Shown: piece after piece, positions 53,851-64,000 of the stretch | How positions within the stretch are numbered: the first letter of the stretch is position 1 | How the letters are laid out: every line of letters starts with the position of its first letter | NCBI RefSeq assembly: GCF_964340395.1 | Contig: NC_135568.1 | Coordinates: 16,936,276 to 17,000,275 of the forward strand | Reading direction: 5' to 3' | DNA length: 64,000 bases | DNA from: Glandiceps talaboti | Lineage: Eukaryota; Hemichordata; Enteropneusta; Spengelidae | Translations under genes and position numbers: made by a program | The notes under the pieces: generated by a model | What the model was told of the DNA's origin: nothing | The model's database searches: none | What the model saw: the letters and a program-made list of their open reading frames with translations, nothing else

Positions 53851-55178
53851 CCTTTTGTGTTAGGCTTTATGACACTAGCCAGGGTGCATTGAGTGTATAC
53901 ATGTTTACAGTTTTCAAACATATTTTATACATGTTTACAAGTAATTGCAAAATTCAGAAACGAACAAAAACATGTAGTCCCTATATGTGATAAATGGACT
54001 GTCATTTATTGTGGCTACAGGTAAGAGTCCCATAATTCTGAAAGGTGTCACATGACCAGACAATAGTAAGCAGCGACCCTTGACCGCCACTATGTCAATG
54101 AATACAAATACCTTCACACGTAGGGAGTCAGACATATTGCTTTCAGTACATTGAAGACATCAGGTAAGTTCGTCCTATACGTGCATCTAGTTAAAATATT
54201 CAAAGCGTAAATGAGTTCCAGCTAGTGAGGTTAAATTTTAGAGCCTATTGCCTGAGAGAAAGTTATTTATTGCAAAGCCTTACGGTCTGTATCAGCGCTG
54301 ATACGTTGTTATTGTATTTATCTTGTTATTGTATTTGCCAACTGTTCTGCCGTTTAAACTATATTTAGGTCATTATGCCATGCACTGGCCAGGTTCAACA
54401 ACAAAGTATGGAACATATACTCTGGTCGATACGTCAACGTTAAGGTAGGAGGCCTAGGTGTCAAATTCGAATTACGTCAACGACGCAACTTTCGGCGCAG
54501 ACTGAAACGGGCGCTCCTGTCAACATTCGAACGCGAAACAAACCCGTGTTTGGAAGTGAAGTGAAGTGAAGTGTTATATGTTTTTCGATCGCTGTACGTA
54601 CTCCTGAATTGGAGATTTGGGGTGAACGGAAGGTAATTTCGTATGAGTTGCAGAAGTCCTTGCGAAGAAATTTAGCTTAAGTTTACAACCATGACTTAAA
54701 GATGAACTGTCTTATAAATTTTAGACTTGATGAAATGTATCAACAACCACACTCCCTATATTGCCGGTCAAGCAAACACATTGACGTGCGAAACAGAAAG
54801 GTTGGATTCGGCCATATCAAAAGGATACTTCTTCTTCACTGGGCCATGACCGTGCAACTGGTCGTGGACAATAGACAGTGAAAACAGTTAATTCTTCTTC
54901 ACTGGTTAATGACCGTGCGACTGGTCTAGGACAATAGACAGTGAAAAAAATACTTCTTCACTGGGCCAAGACCGTACCATACCACATACCACATAGTGAA
55001 CCTTATAATCAAGTCAATTCTCACCACTCATCCGAATGTACCGATAGAAACATCTATGGTAATATCACCATATATACTCCGCTATTTTTCCTTTAGTGCT
55101 CAGTAAGTCGTGGAAGACCTTTTCAACGGTTCTATTAGTTCATGTATTCATTCCCAATGGAACCATAATACATCCCTG
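53851..55178. other. No gene; short tandem repeat at 54826-54975
   Basis: A ~65-bp unit with CTTCTTCACTGG, GACCGTGC-ACTGGTC and GGACAATAGACAGTGAA occurs two and a half times at 54826-54975. Each unit has complementary ends (TTCACTG and CAGTGAA). The rest is unassigned flanking DNA of the copia element. Confidence 0.55.
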
Positions 55179-55385
55179 TGTTAGAATATACATTCACTGT
55201 GACTGACCTCATTTACATAGTTGTGAATTATTCATTATACCTAATATGCAAATATACTGTTATAGTGCCCTCAGGGGATCACTTTGAAATAAAGTACACC
55301 TGGATGTATTGTCTTCTCCAGTAGTGTTTTACAAGCTCACTGTGGTGTGATCACTTTTATTCATCCATTAATATCTCCTCCATCA
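55179..55385 (+). repeat. 5' LTR of copia-type element
   Basis: TGTTAG...CCATCA; contains AATAAA-like GAAATAAAGT near 55285. The element start codon ATG at 55385 overlaps its last base. Near-identical to the 3' LTR, so the insertion is young. Confidence 0.8.
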
Positions 55386-57463
55386 TGAGTAATCCCAACA
55401 ACCCAACAGGTTATGGGCCCAGTGCAAGTGTCCACGGACGTTATGGGAGATTGATTTTCGATGGAGATGAGCGAAAATTTGAACAGTGGAAGGTAAAGTT
55501 TCTTGGGTATTTGAAGTTACAAAAACTCAAGGATATTATCATAACGCCAGAAGGAACGGCTGTTGATGCAGACAAAAATGAAGAAGTCTATGCAGAGTTA
55601 ATTCAGTTCTTGGATGATAAAAGTCTGTCTTTAGTTATGAGAGATGCGGAGAATGACGGTCGTAAAGCATTTAAGATTTTGAAAGAACATTATGCTGGGT
55701 CAACCACACCTAGAATTATAACACTGTACACTGAACTCACGTCATTGGTTATGCAACCTCATGAAACACCAACTAGTTATATTATTCGAGCTGAGACCAC
55801 AGCGGCAGCACTCAAAGATGCAGGTGAAAATGTTACCGATAGTCTATTAATTGCTATGGTATTAAAAGGCTTGCCAGATAGCTATAGGCCATTTGTTGTA
55901 GTTATTACCCAAAGTGAGAAGACATTTAGTGAATTCAAAGTTGCTTTACGAAGTTTTGAAGACACTGAACGTACTAGATCTTCTACTTCATTTGATGACT
56001 CGATCATGAAGACTGTGAACAGTAACAATCCTGTAAATCAAAGTTCATTCGCAACGACCAAGGCCACAAGTGATATTATATGTTATAGGTGCGGTCAGAA
56101 AGGCCATATAGCTCGGAAGTGCGAGAAAAAGTCAAGTAGATGGTGTAGTGTCTGTCGAAACTCCTCACACACGAACAGAACATGTCGCAGAAAGGGGAAA
56201 GAAATGTATGGTAAAGACAAAGTTAACCAAGTCACAGAATCAAATGATGAACATACTTTTGCATTCCATGCAAATGTGTTTACTGGAGGCGTGAATAGCG
56301 TGATGAATGATAAACTGTTGGTAGATTGTGGTGCTACTGCACATATAATTACTGATGAATCGAAATTTATCAATTATGACGCATCATTTAGACCAGATAA
56401 ACACTTTATCGAACTGGCAAATGGAACGAAGTCTAATAATGTTGCTCTCAGGCGAGGTGATGTGAAAGTTCCATTATTGGATGTTAACGGCAAAAACAGC
56501 TTTGCATTACTGAAAGATGCCTTATACATTCCATCATACGCCCAAGACATATTTTCGGTACAGGCAGCAACTGAACGGGGTGCAAGCGTGACATTTCAGC
56601 CTGATTCAGCGGAACTAAGACACAAGGACGGTACAAAGTTTAACATTGAGAAACGTGGTAGATTGTATTATCTGCCAACACATTGTGATACTGTTACTTC
56701 TAGATCTGATAATGTTAACTATACTTGTGACTTGCAGGGTTGGCATGAAATACTAGGTCATTGTAACCATGATGATATTGTAAAAGTTGAAAAACTTGTT
56801 GATGGTATGAAAGTGATTGGTAATATTTCTAAACCTGATGATTGTAATATTTGCATACTGGGGAAAATGACAAAAGGTCGGAATAGAGGACCCCGTGCTC
56901 GCTCAACTGTCCCATTAGAGTTGGTTCATACAGATCTGGCTGGGCCCATCGACCCAATTTCTAAGGGAAATTTCAAATATGCGGCGATTTTCACAGATGA
57001 CTATTCAGGATTAATGTTTGTTTATTTCCTGAAAAGTAAAAGTGACACATTAGCTGCAACGGAACAATTCCTAGCAGATTCTTCCCCGTGGGGAAACGTA
57101 AAGACCCTAAGGTCAGATAATGGTTCCGAATTCACTTCAAGGACATTTAAGTCGCTTCTGAGAAGGAACAAAATAAGACATGAAACCTCTGCCCCCTATT
57201 CCCCTCATCAGAATGGGACCGCTGAGCGGCATTGGAGAACGTTATTCGAAATGGGGAGATGTCTACTTATTCAGGCTAACCTGGATAAAGATATGTGGCC
57301 GTATGCAGTAATGGCGGCAGCCTACATACGAAATAGATGCTATAATAAACGTATAAATCAGACGCCATATTTCGCTTTTACTGGGCGTAAGCCAAATTTA
57401 GGCAACATGAGAGTATTTGGATCAGAGATTTTTCGAGATGGAAACAATGTAATTATGATTTGA
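55385..57463 (+). CDS. Copia-type Gag-protease-integrase polyprotein (692 aa), no RT
   Basis: Retroelement polyprotein: Gag packages RNA, protease cleaves the precursor, integrase inserts cDNA. Residues ~20-200 are the copia Gag region (FDGDERKFEQWKVKFLGYL onward). A CCHC zinc knuckle (CYRCGQKGHIARKC) starts at Cys233, followed by a second Cys/His cluster (CSVCRNSSHTNRTC). The aspartic protease active site is VDCGATAHI (Asp314). The GAG-pre-integrase segment GWHEILGHCN...CNICILGK is followed by the integrase core with HTDLAGP (Asp517), RSDNGSEF (Asp578) and NGTAERHWR (Glu614), a D,D35E triad. The frame stops at VIMI just after the MRVFGSE motif, where copia elements normally continue into RT and RNase H. 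Confidence 0.9.
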   Translation: MSNPNNPTGYGPSASVHGRYGRLIFDGDERKFEQWKVKFLGYLKLQKLKDIIITPEGTAVDADKNEEVYAELIQFLDDKSLSLVMRDAENDGRKAFKILKEHYAGSTTPRIITLYTELTSLVMQPHETPTSYIIRAETTAAALKDAGENVTDSLLIAMVLKGLPDSYRPFVVVITQSEKTFSEFKVALRSFEDTERTRSSTSFDDSIMKTVNSNNPVNQSSFATTKATSDIICYRCGQKGHIARKCEKKSSRWCSVCRNSSHTNRTCRRKGKEMYGKDKVNQVTESNDEHTFAFHANVFTGGVNSVMNDKLLVDCGATAHIITDESKFINYDASFRPDKHFIELANGTKSNNVALRRGDVKVPLLDVNGKNSFALLKDALYIPSYAQDIFSVQAATERGASVTFQPDSAELRHKDGTKFNIEKRGRLYYLPTHCDTVTSRSDNVNYTCDLQGWHEILGHCNHDDIVKVEKLVDGMKVIGNISKPDDCNICILGKMTKGRNRGPRARSTVPLELVHTDLAGPIDPISKGNFKYAAIFTDDYSGLMFVYFLKSKSDTLAATEQFLADSSPWGNVKTLRSDNGSEFTSRTFKSLLRRNKIRHETSAPYSPHQNGTAERHWRTLFEMGRCLLIQANLDKDMWPYAVMAAAYIRNRCYNKRINQTPYFAFTGRKPNLGNMRVFGSEIFRDGNNVIMI

Positions 57464-57534
57464 TGCATATATCTTGTATTTAAGTTTTGTAATGACAAAT
57501 GCATAAGATACAGGAAAATGAGATCAAGAGGGGG

Positions 57535-57741
57535 TGTTAGAATATACATTCACTGTGACTGACCTCATTTACATAGTTGTGAATTATTCATTATACCTAA
57601 TATGCAAATATACTGTTATAGTGCCCTCAGGGGATCACTTTGAAATAAAGTACACCTGGATGTATTGTCTTCTCCAGTAGTGTTGTACAAGCTTACTGTG
57701 GTGTGTTCACTTTTATTCATCCATTAATATCTCCTCCATCA
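57535..57741 (+). repeat. 3' LTR of copia-type element
   Basis: Same as the 5' LTR except for a few substitutions around 57680-57705. Preceded by a polypurine tract and followed by 20 bp of the leader including the MSNPNNP codons, instead of host DNA. Confidence 0.8.
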
Positions 57742-57949
57742 TGAGTAATCCCAACAACCCAAATACAAGATATATGCATCAAATCATAATTACATTGTTT
57801 CCATCTCGAAAAATCTCTTATTTTCTTGTGATGTTAAATATACATATAGTCCTGCCAAATTAAAATTAATGGATTTATAGTTTGTTTTTCAGTAGATGTA
57901 TTCAACCAAAAAAAAGATTATCTTTCAGCTGTCTCTCCAACTATATAGT

Positions 57950-58640
57950 ACTAATATTCCCCAAATTGAGAAATGGAAGAATTTTCACTATGGCACAGCA
58001 CTAAAATAAAGTGTCAACAAAAGAACTATTTTTCCTCACTACATACTGACGTTGTATTCATAGTATTACTACATACTGATTTTAAATTGGATGGACATTT
58101 TAAATGTTGACCAATTAAGTAAGGGGGATGACAATTTCAATTCTAGAATTTAGACGGACGTGCTGACCCCATATTTTTTTTTCATTGATTAATAGCTGGA
58201 ATAATACATTGTACACATGCAGCATATACAAATAATCTATCACCGACGTTTATCCTTTTTTTTGAAGTTTTCTTATATTTTTCTTTAAAAATCGTAAAGC
58301 AGCAGGGGATAAAATAACAGCATTTTATGAAAAAATATAAATAAATTACAAACAAATATGTCTGGACATAATATACATTGCACTAAAATATGTAAGTTCA
58401 TTAAGTGCTCAAGGGATAATATTTAACTGTCAAAAATTGTGATGTAGTTAATTGTTGTAAATCTACTTGTTTTGACCCAAAACAATATGTGTAAATACAA
58501 GAAATGGTCATTATCTTGAAAATAAAGGTAGTGACATAGTATTTTCTTTGCATTTTTTAGATATCACTGCTTAGGTATGCAAAGTATAAGAAAAATATAT
58601 TCATTTGTTTGAATTTGACACCCCCCCCCCCCCCTTAACG
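57950..58640 (+). repeat. Dispersed repeat, copy 2 (inverse of 6520-7090), with poly-C end
   Basis: Aligns in reverse with the repeat in the HAO intron. It ends in TTTGACA then about 15 C residues and TTAACG. No coding. Confidence 0.6.
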
Positions 58641-58948
58641 CGCGTCTTTGACACGGCAACGCGTGTCTACGTCACTGATTCTGCTGGGTTCGAAATATGA
58701 TGATTCAAAACGTTCAATATTGACATTACTTTCCTCGCCTTTCTTTGATATTACTAGGGCTGGTATAATTATTATATATCATCCAATATGTCTCATCATT
58801 AAGCCTGATAAGGGATTTGTTACTGCTCGTCGCTAGACAAAGGCCCGCGTATATTCCTGAGGTCAACGAGGAAAAATAGTGGGGAATAGCATCTAAAACA
58901 ATTTTACCGTATACATGTTTAATAGTAGCTGTTTGCTGTAGAGAAGAT
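58641..58948 (+). promoter_or_regulatory. Presumed promoter and 5' UTR of the SLC23-like gene
   Basis: GC-richer stretch before the start codon, with CpGs around 58637-58670 and a CRE-like TACGTCA near 58669. There is no clear TATA box. An in-frame stop TAG at 58877 precedes the ATG at 58949 with no intervening in-frame ATG, which supports that start. Promoter extent is a guess. Confidence 0.35.
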
Positions 58949-63541
<4,593 letters not shown>

Positions 63542-64000
63542 GTAAGAGAGATGGATGAATAGATGGAATAAGCGGATGGAATGGAGGAATGTGGATGGAT
63601 GCATGATTATATGGAATATGGATAACGAGTGTATGGGTGGGTTGGTGGGTGGGTGGGTGTTCGATCGACTTTACGTTATTTGTGAAGATTCCATGTTTAT
63701 TTTTATATTCAATTCAGAGAAAGAAAACGTCAGACTAACTTTGTTCATTGTTTTGTCAGATTTGAAGAACTAAAATGACGAACAGCTCCCTTTACAAAAT
63801 AAAAATAGTGCCTCAACTTTTATTTGAGTAACATTTTCAACATACATTTACTTTTTACAACATTGGTGACATAGCAAAGCATTAGTTTAGAATTTTAAAG
63901 GTTGGACAAACCTGTCTTGAGTATGACAACAGTGTCGACAAGCTAGACTTTGATTCAATCAAAAATATTCCCAGTCCCATATTCTGCTACACAAATCATA
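63542..64000 (+). other. Start of SLC23-like intron 3, nothing else seen
   Basis: Intron sequence with GGATG and GGGTGGGTGG low-complexity runs just after the donor. No further exon was recognised before the window end. Confidence 0.5.

Larger units (their letters stand above)
55179..57818 (+). mobile_element. Ty1/copia-type LTR element lacking reverse transcriptase
   Basis: Direct LTRs of about 207 bp (55179-55385 and 57535-57741, only a few mismatches) start TGTTAGAATATAC. The internal region has one 692-codon gag-protease-integrase frame. A purine tract AGATCAAGAGGGGG abuts the 3' LTR. The 3' copy of the LTR continues into ~20 bp of leader and then into an inverted 58-bp copy of internal sequence (57761-57818 against 57481-57424). 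No 5-bp target duplication is seen. The RT-RNase H region is absent, so it would depend on an autonomous relative. Confidence 0.85.

Overview
This is animal nuclear DNA from an invertebrate metazoan. It is AT-rich, with split genes, GT-AG introns, many LINE 3' ends, DNA transposons, a Ty1/copia-type element and long microsatellites. Style and repeat content would fit a marine invertebrate such as an amphioxus or another deuterostome or lophotrochozoan, but I cannot name the species. No rRNA, tRNA or CRISPR array was recognised.

Three host genes are supported. (1) A 2-hydroxyacid oxidase (HAO/glycolate oxidase family) lies on the minus strand between 23489 and about 4452. Five exons join in phase, a sixth 3' exon is tentative, and the N-terminal exon was not found. 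(2) A small secreted protein with two copies of a cysteine-containing WSC/PAN-like domain lies on the minus strand from about 36985 to 34281, with a TATA box and an untranslated first exon. (3) The first three coding exons of an SLC23-type (nucleobase-ascorbate transporter) gene lie on the plus strand from 58949 and run off the right edge.

The rest is mostly mobile DNA. The 13.6 kb HAO intron between 9695 and 23338 holds a nested stack. A MITE-like element (ends GGGACTGGTCAG, apparent TAA duplication) was entered at a TA by a 5.5 kb IS630/Tc1/mariner-superfamily transposon with long terminal inverted repeats. That transposon carries a DD37E transposase and a convergent second gene whose product has a PB1-like N-terminus, a coiled coil and a Pro/Tyr/Gln-rich tail. 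A LINE tail sits inside the transposon. A block of about 5.2 kb was then copied in tandem (offset 6005 bp), with a spacer of retroelement fragments between the copies. The copied block begins inside an HAO exon, so it carries a decoy splice acceptor. A related copy of the MITE at the left edge of the window keeps the empty TA target site, which fixes the transposon ends.

Further right: a minus-strand endonuclease/RT LINE (25.1-27.7 kb); L2/CR1-like and RTE-like LINE tails; a 2.4 kb dispersed repeat present twice in full and once in part (7.4, 29.6 and 46.8 kb); a 4.9 kb foldback element with arms over 1 kb (41.9-46.8 kb); another LINE RT fragment (51.1-52.6 kb); a copia-type element lacking reverse transcriptase (55.2-57.8 kb); and a 29-bp minisatellite of about 78 units inside an SLC23 intron (61.0-63.2 kb). 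Long open frames over tetranucleotide repeats are artefacts.
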